64,000 nt of DNA from Apoderus coryli (Eukaryota; Arthropoda; Insecta; Coleoptera; Attelabidae), in NCBI GenBank assembly GCA_911728435.2, contig OU452198.1, positions 20,494,001 through 20,558,000 of the forward strand. Reading direction: 5' to 3'. The notes beneath the pieces are model-generated. The model did no database searches. It saw only the letters and a list, made by a program, of their open reading frames with translations, and was not told the origin of the DNA. This document shows, piece after piece, positions 1 through 9,534 of this stretch (position 1 is the first letter of the stretch; each line of letters opens with the position of its first letter). The position numbers were made by a program, and so were the translations under genes.

Positions 1-158
1 GAAACTCCCCACACAAGGAGGGGCCACAGCCTCCTCGCGCTCGCGTCGGCATGCATCCCTCAACACTTCGCGATTCTCTACAACTGTGCGTCCCCGCACC
101 AAATTCCTAATCTCGATCTCATACAGCAACTCGTCCGCTAACAACCGATTGACCTCCA
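1..158 (-). CDS. Ty3/gypsy Gag N-terminus, cut by window edge
   Basis: Read on the minus strand, an ATG at 158 opens a frame that runs off the window start. It begins MEVNRLLADELLYEI and continues with a GRTVVENREVLR stretch and an Arg/Glu-rich segment. It aligns by eye with the first residues of the complete Gag-Pol at 18070-23001, which starts MDINRLLSDELNYEL and has GRTVEEKRTALR at the same place. The two are therefore related but clearly different elements. Only about 52 codons are visible, so capsid, zinc knuckle and Pol lie outside. The ATG is supported by the shared start and by the leader and primer site upstream. Inference: the 5' end of a second copy of this Ty3/gypsy lineage. Confidence 0.75.
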
Positions 159-457
159 TTTTAATAGATTAATATATTATTTTACAAACCTAAGTATCTA
201 TGTGAACAGACAGAAGCAAGTAAGTATACCTATCACTAAATCAAAAACAATATGGGTATCGAGTAGAGTATCAGGCATAAGTTTCCCAAAAGAAAACTCT
301 CTTTAAATAGACGTGGGACGACGGAGGATCCACTACACATAAACCCCACCCTACCAAAAGAGCAAAAAAAAAGAAAAACCTACCAAATATTATAGTATAT
401 ATCACCCCGCAAATAAAGTAGGTCCAAAATAAGCCAAACACACGTTGGGCGCCAATT
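159..457 (-). other. Untranslated leader of the gypsy element
   Basis: This stretch lies between the Gag start and the putative LTR end. It contains the primer-binding site at 441-454 and is otherwise AT-rich with no supported coding frame. Confidence 0.55.
441..454 (-). promoter_or_regulatory. Primer-binding site (tRNA primer)
   Basis: Minus-strand TGGCGCCCAACGTG, starting TGG as expected for pairing with a tRNA CCA end. The complete relative has TGGCGCCCATCGTGG at 17428, the same spacing class after its LTR. The tRNA species was not determined. Confidence 0.6.
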
Positions 458-2571
458 TGTTCCTTTAATTTCGATTTAAATGATATTAACTATATGAAAA
501 GTGGTTCTTACAAACCAATGTGGCGCACACCTCGGCCTTCCACCCTCAAATCTACTTTCCAGGGTTAATCTACCAGTGATAAGGGTCAGTGCCCGCTAGT
601 CATCAGAGAGTGGTGTGGGTCTTCACCAACTAAGTGCCCAGAAAACTATAAAAGAAATGCGCCACCTATTTTTCTCTGTTAACCCTTACCAAACGTAAGT
701 CCTAACTGGTAGAGGATAAAATAAAAAGGCAAAAATAGGAAAACTACCCAGGAGGGGAAAGTATCCTAAAGTAGCCGACCGTGGTATAACAGATATAACA
801 AGTTTTTAATAACTATAAATTGTATAAATATTTGAATAAATTAGTAAATATATAATATGTATCTCTACAGACAGTGTTTTATTGGCCGTGTTGTTAACCA
901 CCACATAAAAATAATGACACTTAACCCTACTTTATTACTTACAATTAAAATTTAAAATACCATATGATATACCTAAACCCTACTAAAAATATTAAATAAA
1001 ATTATGATACAGACCATTATTAAGATCGCCTTTTACAATTACGGCAAGGATATGGGTGATCTTACGTGTTCACAAGTAAACATATATACGTTGGACAATA
1101 TAGTGTATAAAACAAATTTACAGAACTTACAAACTAGTGCGCTTCCCAAAACGTTATGGTCTCGCTTACATTAATCAGGTACAGTACTATCAACAAAACA
1201 CTGGCTTCACGAAAGTTCAATTGGGACACTATTTACTTACTTAAATTTAAATTAAAGACCCCATTGGGCTATTACTTATCAATCGTATTATACCTTACCG
1301 GCGCTACCGAAAACCGTTTAAAAAGTTATATCACCAAAAACTTTGTAAATAAATTATATAGGTTTGCTCACTGCGGAGCCCGGATGGGACGTGGGCTCAA
1401 CTCCAATACCGTTTCCTATCCACTATTCCATCCACAAACGACGGAAAAGCCCTCGCCGTTGACACTTCAGCCAAAGCGGTACAAGTACTAACGGAATAGT
1501 GGTCTCAGCCTGCAGCGGAGTGCGGCTCTATGTCTCCCCGTGGCAACAACCAGAAGATGCTCTATATGATACAGTGCAGCACAAACTCTAAGCTTTTAGC
1601 AGCTAGCAAAGGAAAAGAGGCCTAAAAGCAAGCATAAGCCTACACTACACAAAGCTGAAGCGATATAAAAGCATGCTAAGTATATCATAGATTGAAATAT
1701 CATACCTTAGATGTCGGATGGCCTCAAGCGTGTGATACCAGGTAGGTACTACTATTATATTTTTGTGAAAAGTGACTACAATGGTAAAATTAAATCCCCA
1801 ATGGTGTGGAGCACCAAAAACTTCAAAAAAATACCGTGCCTCCACTAATAATACCACATATTACGCAGCACTCTTCACGTTTGTAAATCACTTTCCTCTA
1901 CAGCAACCAAAATGGCTGAAACTTCCTAAAATCGGGAACCTTCACCACAAATTGCCGCGAACCCCCCGTACTTTAGTACCTTTTTTAATTATTCCTAATA
2001 GGAGTTGGTATGAATGATTTTTATTTGTAGGTTTTGGACGTTTGGGATGCCAGCTACGACAGTCTGTCAGCGATAATCTTTTAAACTGACAGGCCTCATA
2101 ATAACACTAACATCAAAACAAACAAATTATTAAGACAAGCCGATCCTAAAAATAAGGGATGAAAAGCTGGTAAGTTACATAAGAGACCAAAATATTGAAC
2201 AATCCATTAATTATGTGTGTGTTTTATTATTCATGACGTTTTCTTTTGTCATTCACCTCTTCTTCACTTCTAGGATATGAATGTAAACAAACCAGGGAAG
2301 TCCGATTTGTAAGCCCCTATCAACTTGAAACAACCACACATAAAACAAACGGGAGGAATTATACCGCTAAGGATCCCGAGAAAGCATTACGGAGCGTGTC
2401 CAAAATCAGTGAAGCAGATAAGAATAGATCTAAATTTGTTCTGCAAACCATAGTAAAAATAACGAAGTTTTAATTAAGGTTTCGGTGAGTTCACTAGAGT
2501 TTAGCTTTTCGATTCTTAATCCTCGTACCTACTAAGTCTTAAAACCCCATGCGCATTTTGAACACGTAACA
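458..2571 (-). repeat. Putative 5' LTR of the minus-strand gypsy element
   Basis: On the minus strand the segment would begin TGTTACGTG at 2571, resembling the TGTTACGGG start of the complete element's LTR, and end in AACA three bases before the primer site. That gives an LTR of about 2.1 kb, unusually long but in line with the 2.9-kb LTRs of the relative. The second LTR is outside the window, so boundaries cannot be confirmed. Short open frames inside (for example 1156-1491) resemble nothing I recognise. Confidence 0.4.
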
Positions 2572-2861
2572 GGGTGGATGTGATCATATTTTTCAATAAC
2601 TACTGGATGATATCTCCCTCTGCGTCGCACATTTAAATTAACTGTGTAGATGTAATTAAATGAATTAATTAAAATAGTGTGGACGCATTAAATCCCCTTG
2701 AAAAGTGCCCGTTGGGATGCTGCAAAAAACAAATTTTCTATATAGACAGACCTGCGGCTGCACCTTCGGTGCAGCTTTAAGTTAAGTCACATAGATAGCG
2801 GTCCTTTTGTGCAGGTTTTCGACGACAAAGACAGCACTATCAGAAATTATTATTATTAATA
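2572..2861. other. Unassigned spacer
   Basis: I see no gene. It contains a short hairpin at 2757-2775 with arms GCTGCAC/GTGCAGC closed by a C(TTCG)G tetraloop, of unknown meaning. It ends where the errantivirus-like RT begins abruptly. Confidence 0.4.
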
Positions 2862-4725
2862 CTAGATAAACTTGGAAGATCAAATTACTTTTCTGTAATT
2901 GACCTCGCAAGTGGATTTCATCAGCTGGAAATAAGCCCTTGTTCAATTGAAAAAACCGCTTTCACAGTAGAAAATGGACATTATGAATATCTCAGAATGC
3001 CGTTTGGATTAAAAAACGCACCTTCTACGTTTCAACGCTTAATGGATGACGTATTGAAAGACCTACAAAACAAAGTTTGCATGGTGTACATGGATGACAT
3101 CATAATTTTCAGTACCGGACTACAAGAACACATACAAAATTTAAAATTAGTATTTTCAAAATTACGAGACGTTAATTTAAAAATCCAATTAGATAAAAGC
3201 GAATTTTTCCAAAAACAAGTAGAATTTTTAGGACACGTAGTTACCCCAGAAGGAATAAAACCGAACCCTAAGAAAATTTAAATTATCAAAAAACACAAAA
3301 TACCAAAAACTCAAAAGGAGATTAAATCATTTTTAGGAATATTAGGATATTATCGAAAATTCATTAAAAACTTTGCCAAAATAACCAAACCGTTAACTCA
3401 ATGTTTAAAAAAGAATGAAAAAGTAATAATGACTCCAGAATACGTTAATAGCTTTTTAACATGTAAAGAAATTCTAACATCAGAACCTATCTTAACTTAT
3501 CCCGATTTCGAAAAACCATTTGAACTTACAACCGATGCATCTAACTATGCTATAGGATCAGTTCTATCCCAAAATGGACACCCTATATGTTATGCGTCTA
3601 GAACTCTTAACCCCGCAGAAATAAATTACTCAACGATAGAGAAAGAGTTATTAGCTATCGTTTGGAGCTGTAAATACTTTAGACCTTATTTATTTGGCCG
3701 AAAATTTCAAATTTATACTGATCACAAACCTCTTCAATGGCTATTCTCTCTTAAGGAACCAAATTCAAGATTAATTCGATGGCGTCTAATGATCGAAGAG
3801 TTTGATTACACTTTACATTATAAAGAAGGTAAAAAGAACCAAGTAGCAGACTTTCTATCTAGAAATCCCCCTAGTGATGAATTAAATGCTTTAGAAAATG
3901 AATCAGTTGTTGTTAACATAGGAGATTTAGAACAAGAAATAAGTAGAGCACTCTGTAATATAGATATCCTTCCAGAAATTAACGACGACCATTTATCCCA
4001 AATCTTAGGACCAGATAATTTAAACCCTAAGAATAAAATAAATATTTTGTCTGATATACAAATAAGACCACCTAACATCGAATTACGACCTAATAACGAA
4101 TCTGATTTAGAAACTGTTCACACTGCACTAGAAAACCCTAATTTTAATATCCCAATATCTGAAAGATCATTAAATGTTTATAAATATCAAATAATAATGA
4201 CGTGTGGCGACACATTGAACACACGAGTTCGAAAAGAGAAAATTTTTGAAAATACTAGATACTTCGTAACATTTCAAAAAAGTAACAAAAAGTAACATCG
4301 ATCAAAACATTGTAAATTTTGCAAAGGAATAGCTCAATTCTAAACAAAACTATGTTTTATACTTTCAAAAGCAGTTTCCTCCGGAACTCTTTACATTAAC
4401 CCTTCAAAAGTACTTTAAAAATTCATCTTTTAAACTTGTACAGTGTACAAAGATGTTGAACGATGTAGTGACAGTAGAAGAACAAAATAACATAATTAAA
4501 TATCATCATGTTTACAAAACAGGACATCGCGGAATCAACGAAGTAAAAGCAGCTTTAAATTCTAGATATTACTGGCCGAAGATGAATGAAGATATCGAAA
4601 CTTTTATCCATAATAATTGTGAAACTTGCCTCAAAAATAAATACGATCGAAACCCACCAGTAATTAAATTTAACACCTACTTCTTCAAAACCAATTGATC
4701 ACATTCACATGGATGTTTTCGAAAA
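2862..4725 (+). pseudogene. Errantivirus-like Pol relic (RT, RNase H, broken integrase)
   Basis: The frame starts inside RT ([14 protein letters not shown], then [15 protein letters not shown]), reaches the catalytic YMDD at about 3087 and the [10 protein letters not shown] block. A stop near 3279 and a frame change follow. RNase H is recognisable from about 3524 ([36 protein letters not shown]). Further breaks lie around 4296-4450. An integrase HHCC-type zinc finger follows at 4453-4690 (H..H..YYWPKM..CETC), then the first part of the core (HIHMDVF near 4715), after which the sequence jumps directly into env-like coding. Most of the integrase core is deleted. 17.6/gypsy-type errantiviruses have this order. 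Non-functional. Confidence 0.85.
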
Positions 4726-4778
4726 TGCTATCATATTTTCAAAATTAAATACGCTACATAATTCTATCATATCGAGCT

Positions 4779-5660
4779 ATGAAGTTAGGGAAACTCGATG
4801 AAATTCCAACTTTTACAAATATAATAACCTATTATCAGTTTTTAGGCACACAAGTGACCATTTCAAATTTAAAACTAATTTTTGCTATTCATGTTCCTAT
4901 TTTACAAACCGAAGTTCTTAAATACTTCCATCTATATCCTATTATCCAAAACCACAAAATGTATACCCCAAAATATCCTTATTTGGCACAAACGGCAACC
5001 AACGCACAATTCCAAAAAGAAGATTGTCCACGTTTGGAAGACGTTTACTATTTTCAAGAAAGTCCTGTGTTACCAGACGAATGCACACTTAAATTTATGA
5101 ACGGCGAACCCCCAGAACAGTGTCAAACCTGGGAAATCAACGCTGAAAACTCCATAACTTATCAAGTTACGCAAAATATGATCCTGATAATACCGCCAAA
5201 ACCACAAAAAATATATTCAAAATGTCAATCCAACCAATATTTGGAAATTAGTTCTCCAGTATTAATAAAAATACCACCAACATGCGAAGTTCACATCAAT
5301 AACGAAAAATTTATGAACAATCACGAAATGCAACATGGAAAACCATTAATCTTACCGAAATTGGAAATCACAAAATTAAAAAGTCCAAAAATGTTCGAAG
5401 CCTCAAATTTTACAAAACTCAATTTAGAAGAAATGTATCGAATAAACGAAATAACGAAGCAACTCAAACCGATCATGTTACGAGATATCACTGAAGAAAA
5501 GTCTACATTATTTACTACAATCATCATCATAGTAATCACAATCATCACATATTTTGGATGGAAAATTTGGAATAGAAGAGTCCAAATTTTGAAAATGTTC
5601 AAAAATAGGCCAAATCCACAATCCACTGACGAAAATAACTCCATTATTTTCGCATCTTAA
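4779..5660 (+). pseudogene. Errantivirus-like Env C-terminal part
   Basis: A 293-codon open frame with several cysteines (CPRL, PDECTL, PEQCQTW, YSKCQS, PPTCEVH), a long ectodomain-like region, and a hydrophobic segment near residues 252-270 (LFTTIIIIVITIITYFGW) followed by a basic tail. This matches the C-terminal half of insect errantivirus envelope proteins, which belong to the baculovirus-F-like family. The amino end, including any signal peptide and furin/fusion region, is missing because an internal deletion joins integrase to Env just upstream. A polypurine tract follows immediately, as expected for the 3' gene. Identification rests on position, topology and cysteine pattern. Confidence 0.6.
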
Positions 5661-5795
5661 GGAGGGAGGAGTTACGAGCCCATAAATTACTTAGTATTTA
5701 AGAATTATTGTTATCTTTAGTATTATATTTCACTTATGTTTGTATTTTACTTCATATAAAACTGTTTTGCTAATTAAATATAATTCATTCTCAAA
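5659..5795 (+). repeat. Polypurine tract and start of errantivirus-like 3' LTR
   Basis: AAGGAGGGAGG at 5659-5669 is followed by AGTTACGAG. Errantivirus LTRs typically start AGT, so the LTR probably starts at 5670. Its end is not visible; it appears truncated before the hAT fragment. Confidence 0.5.
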
Positions 5796-6008
5796 CTAGT
5801 AGCTGTAAATAAAAGATTTGAAGTTTTTACTGTTAATAAAGATTTTATAGTTTTTTAAAAATCGTTTCAAAGTTAATTTATCCAAAATTTGCACTTCTTT
5901 TTTAATCTGCTCGTAAGCGGAATCCAGGTAGACAGCGGCTAACTGCTTCCTTGTTGGAAGTGTTGTTCCTAAATTAATAAGTTCAGTTTTTAATATATAT
6001 ATATACAA
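5796..6008 (-). pseudogene. hAT transposase fragment
   Basis: About 70 codons containing TLPTRKQLAAVYLDSAYEQ followed by IKKEVQ. The LPTRKQLA...LLD..Y...K.EV pattern is common in insect hAT-like transposases, between the BED zinc finger and the catalytic domain. No catalytic domain remains and the frame runs into the neighbouring repeat at about 6003. A short orphan remnant. Confidence 0.55.
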
Positions 6009-6053
6009 AGAAAAATGAAATAAACTAACTTGTACGAATCAAAAAAATCTCGT

Positions 6054-6125
6054 GACACAAGCTGGATTTGAACCAACATCTCCCAATTGCCGGTCAGGTG
6101 TTTTAACCAATTAAACTATCGTGGC
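6054..6125 (-). tRNA. tRNA-like module, family B copy 1
   Basis: The 72 nt fold as a cloverleaf. Acceptor GCCACGA pairs with TTGTGTC with one mismatch. The D arm is GTTT...AAAC, the anticodon stem CCTGA/TTGGG with loop CCGGCAA, and the T arm GTTGG-TTCAAAT-CCAGC. Box B (GGTTCAAATCC) is good. The loop would read GGC (Ala), but position 33 is C, not the near-universal U, and no CCA-context or terminator was identified. It is repeated in an array, so it is probably a tRNA-derived repeat rather than a working tRNA. Confidence 0.45.
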
Positions 6126-6657
6126 ACATGAATGAAACTTCTTTAATTCGTACATGCCTTGCTTCCTATGTGCTGTGCTACGCCTCGACCTTTTAATTCA
6201 AAGGCAACATAGACTACACACTGCCATAATGCAATGTTATTTCTCTTTTGCTCATCGCAAATAAATATAAATAAACAAACAAACAAAGATATTCAACTAA
6301 GTTGACAGAGTAAAGTATATCACCGATATACAAAGAAAAATGAAATAAACTAACTTGTACGAATCAATCAATTGGGAGATGTTGGTTCAAATCCAGCTTG
6401 TGTCACGAGATTTTTTTGATTCGTACAAGTTAGTTTATTTCATTTTTCTTTGTATATCGGTGATATACTTTACTCTGTCAACTTAGTTGAATATCTTTGT
6501 TTGTTTGTTTATTTATATTTATTTGCGATGAGCAAAAGAGAAATAACATTGCATTATGGCAGTGTGTAGTCTATGTTGCCTTTGAATTAAAAGGTCGAGG
6601 CGTAGCACAGCACATAGGAAGCAAGGCATGTACGAATTAAAGAAGTTTCATTCATGT

Positions 6658-6729
6658 GCCACGATAGTTTAATTGGTTAAAACACCTGACCGGCAATTGG
6701 GAGATGTTGGTTCAAATCCAGCTTGTGTC
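6658..6729 (+). tRNA. tRNA-like module, family B copy 2
   Basis: Same 72-nt cloverleaf-capable sequence as the copy at 6054-6125, in opposite orientation. Intact box A-like and box B-like blocks. C at position 33 argues against decoding function. Confidence 0.45.
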
Positions 6730-6982
6730 ACGAGATTTTTTTGATTCGTACAAGTTAGTTTATTTCATTTTTCTTTGTATATCGGTGATATACTTTACTC
6801 TGTCAACTTAGTTGAATATCTTTGTTTGTTTGTTTATTTATATTTATTTGCGATGAGCAAAAGAGAAATAACATTGCATTATGGCAGTGTGTAGTCTATG
6901 TTGCCTTTGAATTAAAAGGTCGAGGCGTAGCACAGCACATAGGAAGCAAGGCATGTACGAATTAAAGAAGTTTCATTCATGT

Positions 6983-7054
6983 GCCACGATAGTTTAATTG
7001 GTTAAAACACCTGACCGGCAATTGGGAGATGTTGGTTCAAATCCAGCTTGTGTC
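6983..7054 (+). tRNA. tRNA-like module, family B copy 3
   Basis: Identical by eye to copy 2, one 325-bp unit downstream, consistent with recent tandem duplication. Confidence 0.45.
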
Positions 7055-7156
7055 ACGAGATTTTTTTGATTCGTACAAGTTAGTTTATTTCATTTTTCTT
7101 TGTATATCGGTGATATACTTTACTCTGTCAACTTAGTTGAATATCTTTGTTTGTTT

Positions 7157-7160
<4 letters not shown>

Positions 7161-7191
<31 letters not shown>
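7161..7191. repeat. (AT)n microsatellite
   Basis: An uninterrupted AT run ends the family B array. Both tRNA-like families end in such AT runs. Confidence 0.9.
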
Positions 7192-7194
<3 letters not shown>

Positions 7195-7784
7195 ACAATA
7201 ACAACTTAATTTATTGGGAAATTGGTCTCTTTGGGCTAATAAATAAAAACTCCGATTTTTAGCTACGCCGAGCTTTCGGGACCTCGATTCTTCCCTTTTT
7301 CAAGGCTACAAATAAAAATTGAAACAGTTACAACCATGCAGATATATAAAATATAACACAATAGAACTCCAATTTACCTAGTGTGCTATTCGAGCTATAG
7401 CAACATTATGATCTAGTTTTGGTATTTTTTTTACATCTAATTAAAAAAAAACTTAACATTGTAGGTAACGTGATGTTTGTTTATAATCATTTATAGTGGT
7501 TAATCTATATCGTACTTTACGAAATACAAAAACGCAGCAGCAGCACCATCTGTCACCTGGGGTCCCTACCATAGTTCTCGCAATCAAACATTAGTTATTT
7601 TGAAGCTTGATTTCTTTAATGTTAATCAGTTGCCACCTGCTGATCAACACTGTAGGAGGGAACAGCCACACAACAGTTCTCTACAAACGTGTACTGTAGT
7701 CTATCACTCCGAAATAAAGATGGGTTTGTTTCCAGTTGTTTTTGCCCAGTTGGCCTTGGGAATTTATTATGCTTACCGAACGTT
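7192..7784. other. No gene seen
   Basis: AT-rich sequence with only short chance frames. No element ends recognised. Confidence 0.5.
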
Positions 7785-8540
7785 ATGTTTCTTTTTGTGA
7801 ATTTTGCTTCTGCTCTAAAGCGTCTTTAAAAGGTGATGATGTTAGGATTTCAGTCTTCTCTGTTCTCCTCTTTCTACCTTCAATTCTCTTTTGAGCACAG
7901 TTAGGAACCGGAGAAATTTTCTCCAATACACTGATAATATTTCGGGCATCTGGAGAAATTGGCGAAGCAAATATATTCTCACTGCTTTGTTGTTTTGTCG
8001 TTGGAGTCTTAGGAACTATAAATGGATGGTCATGTGTTTCTTCAACTGGTTTATTTTTTCCTTCAATATTTATAGTTTTAGAAATATTTGAAGAATCATG
8101 ACTACAGGAGGGCATTGGATCAGTTTCGCCGGATACAAATATTTGCTCCACAGATACATATTCTGTAGGTAGCTTATTTTTTGCTACATTGTTCAAAGTG
8201 GTGATAGAATTGTTGCTGCAAGAAGATGTTGGAACTTCTGATTAATACTTTTGGCACTTTCTTCGGAAATTTCGGTCATTTGTGAAGGCAGAAAGTCAAG
8301 TTCTGAAAAGACGTGTCTATTGAAAGGATGTATTCCAGTACACTGAAATCCTTTTTGTGCAATTTCCAGGCGAGCGCATCGTGTGAATGCGTGTGAAACA
8401 AGGCCTGAGATATCAAATTGCCCAATCCTTGAACCAGGATGGTCTCTCATCCATAACGCACATGCTTCATTATAAGAACAAGAAATCCCTTTGGGATTTC
8501 CCAGTCGTTGTGTGGTAGTTTTATCTATGAAAAAAGTCAT
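7785..8540 (-). pseudogene. pogo/jerky-type (DDE_1) transposase, C-terminal part
   Basis: The minus strand from 8540 reads FIDKTTTQRLGNPKGIS, then CALWMRDHPGSRIGQFDISG, AFTRCARLEIAQKGFQCTGI and HPFNR...DFLPSQMT. This W...P...I.QF.I..L...AF.R......A..GF..TGI.PFN pattern is the region that follows the DDE catalytic core in pogo/Tigger-type transposases. A frame change near 8195 leads into a second frame whose end (KRIEGRKRRTEKTEILTSSP) fits the basic C-terminus of this family. The N-terminal HTH and catalytic triad are absent. A piece from the same family lies at 46336-46410 on the plus strand, sharing the bases around CCCTCAATG. Confidence 0.75.
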
Positions 8541-9010
8541 TGAGGGTTATAAAAAAAATGAAAAAAAAAATTTTTCAAAAAAAATAATTCAAAAATTAAT
8601 TAAAAAAAAGTATTGCCAGAGCTGAAAATCTGAAAATGTTGTTGTCTATTTGGGAATATTTTTAGAAGACATATCTGAGACCAATATATGGAACTGATTC
8701 GTTTTAGTTTCTTGTTTGTTAATGTACTTACGGCGTAGTTAAGGAAGAGTTAAGAGTTAGCGTACACGTAAACAATGTAATAAACCACTAAGGGTGGAGG
8801 AGTGGTGCGTTCCCGCATTAGACAAATAGTACAGTACGCACATGCGTATACACGTAGCCATTACAAATTAAAGGTCGGCTAAAGTCCACCAAGCTCTACC
8901 ACTTACACCTCAGTACGGACAATAAGTCCAACACGCTATCAATGTATATATACATATATATAACGATGGAAAAGTGAAATAAACTAATATTGTATACGAA
9001 CTGAAAAAAA
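8541..9010. other. No gene seen; repeat-related edge
   Basis: Mostly unassigned. At 8965-9010 GAAATAAACTAA...TTGTATACGAA resembles the family B tail (GAAATAAACTAACTTGTACGAA), so the tRNA-like repeat superfamily begins before 9011. Confidence 0.5.
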
Positions 9011-9014
9011 ATTC

Positions 9015-9045
<31 letters not shown>

Positions 9046-9526
9046 GAAAAGCCAATGAAGAAAACGAACGTCTGTAAGTTGGAAAAAACATTCGCTTCAG
9101 GTGGGAATCGAACCCACTTCTCACGCTTTCCGGGCATTTGCTCTACCATTGAGCTACCGAAGCACCGGTGATAGTAGTGCATAAACGCGATACTATTATA
9201 CCAATGTCCCCTTCAACTCACAAACGCTATGCTATTGTGTGGTTCTGCTGCTGTCTCGACCTTCAGTTCGAAGGCATCAAAGACACAGACCACGTCGCAG
9301 TGTTTCTTCTATTGCAAGTCCTGCATGTCGTATTAAATACAAAGAAAGAAAATATTCACTTAAAGTGAGTCAACTATGTAGTTGAATAATTTCTATATAT
9401 ATTATATAGAAAAGCCAATGAAGAAAACGAACGTCTGTAAGTTGGAAAAAACATTCGCTTCAGGTGGGAATCGAACCCACTTCTCACGCTTAAGTGAATA
9501 TTTTCTTTCTTTGTATATATATATAC
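9011..9526 (-). repeat. tRNA-like repeat family A, left block
   Basis: One full unit (tRNA-like module at 9094-9163, spacer with CTCGACCTTCAG, palindrome TCACTTAAAGTGA) followed by a partial unit. In the partial unit the tRNA-like module is broken at CTTCTCACGCT and joined to an inverted piece (TAAGTGAATATTTTC), ending in a TA run. The same composite block with the same junction is found at 11868-12380, on the other side of the viral insertion. Confidence 0.85.
9094..9163 (-). tRNA. tRNA-like module, family A copy 1
   Basis: Seventy nt with a good cloverleaf. Acceptor GCTTCGG/CTGAAGC, D arm GCTC-AATGGTA-GAGC, weak anticodon stem AATGC/GCGTG, loop CCGGAAA, T arm GTGGG-TTCGATT-CCCAC. The loop would read GGA (Ser), but there is no serine-type long variable arm and position 33 is C. 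Probably a tRNA-derived module of a repeat rather than a decoding tRNA. Confidence 0.5.
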
Positions 9527-9534
9527 CATCCTCA

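Larger units (their letters stand above)
6003..7160. repeat. tRNA-like repeat family B: inverted plus tandem array
   Basis: A unit of about 325 bp occurs once inverted (6003-6367) and in direct tandem copies on the right (6416-7160; tRNA-like starts at 6658 and 6983 are exactly 325 bp apart). Each unit holds a 72-nt tRNA-like module, a T-rich stretch, GATTCGTACAAGTTAG, a short palindrome TCAACTTAGTTGA and an AAAAGGTCGAGGC core. The left and right arms form a near-perfect inverted repeat of about 365 bp each around a 48-bp centre holding half a tRNA-like module. More copies lie at 12381-12850. Confidence 0.85.

Noticed and set aside
1156..1491. 111-codon plus-strand frame as a gene
   Set aside because: Lies antisense in the probable gypsy LTR, with no domain or start context.
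6530..6560. Hammerhead ribozyme core (GCGATGAGCAAAAGAGAAA) in family B units
   Set aside because: Only part of the conserved CUGAUGAG...GAAA core is present and no matching cleavage-side stem was found.
6003..7160. CRISPR array
   Set aside because: Long 325-bp tandem units with tRNA-like modules in a eukaryotic context. No short repeats with unique spacers.
9094..9163. Functional tRNA-Ser(GGA)
   Set aside because: The cloverleaf is good, but C33, a weak anticodon stem and no long variable arm do not fit a serine tRNA. Listed as tRNA-like instead.
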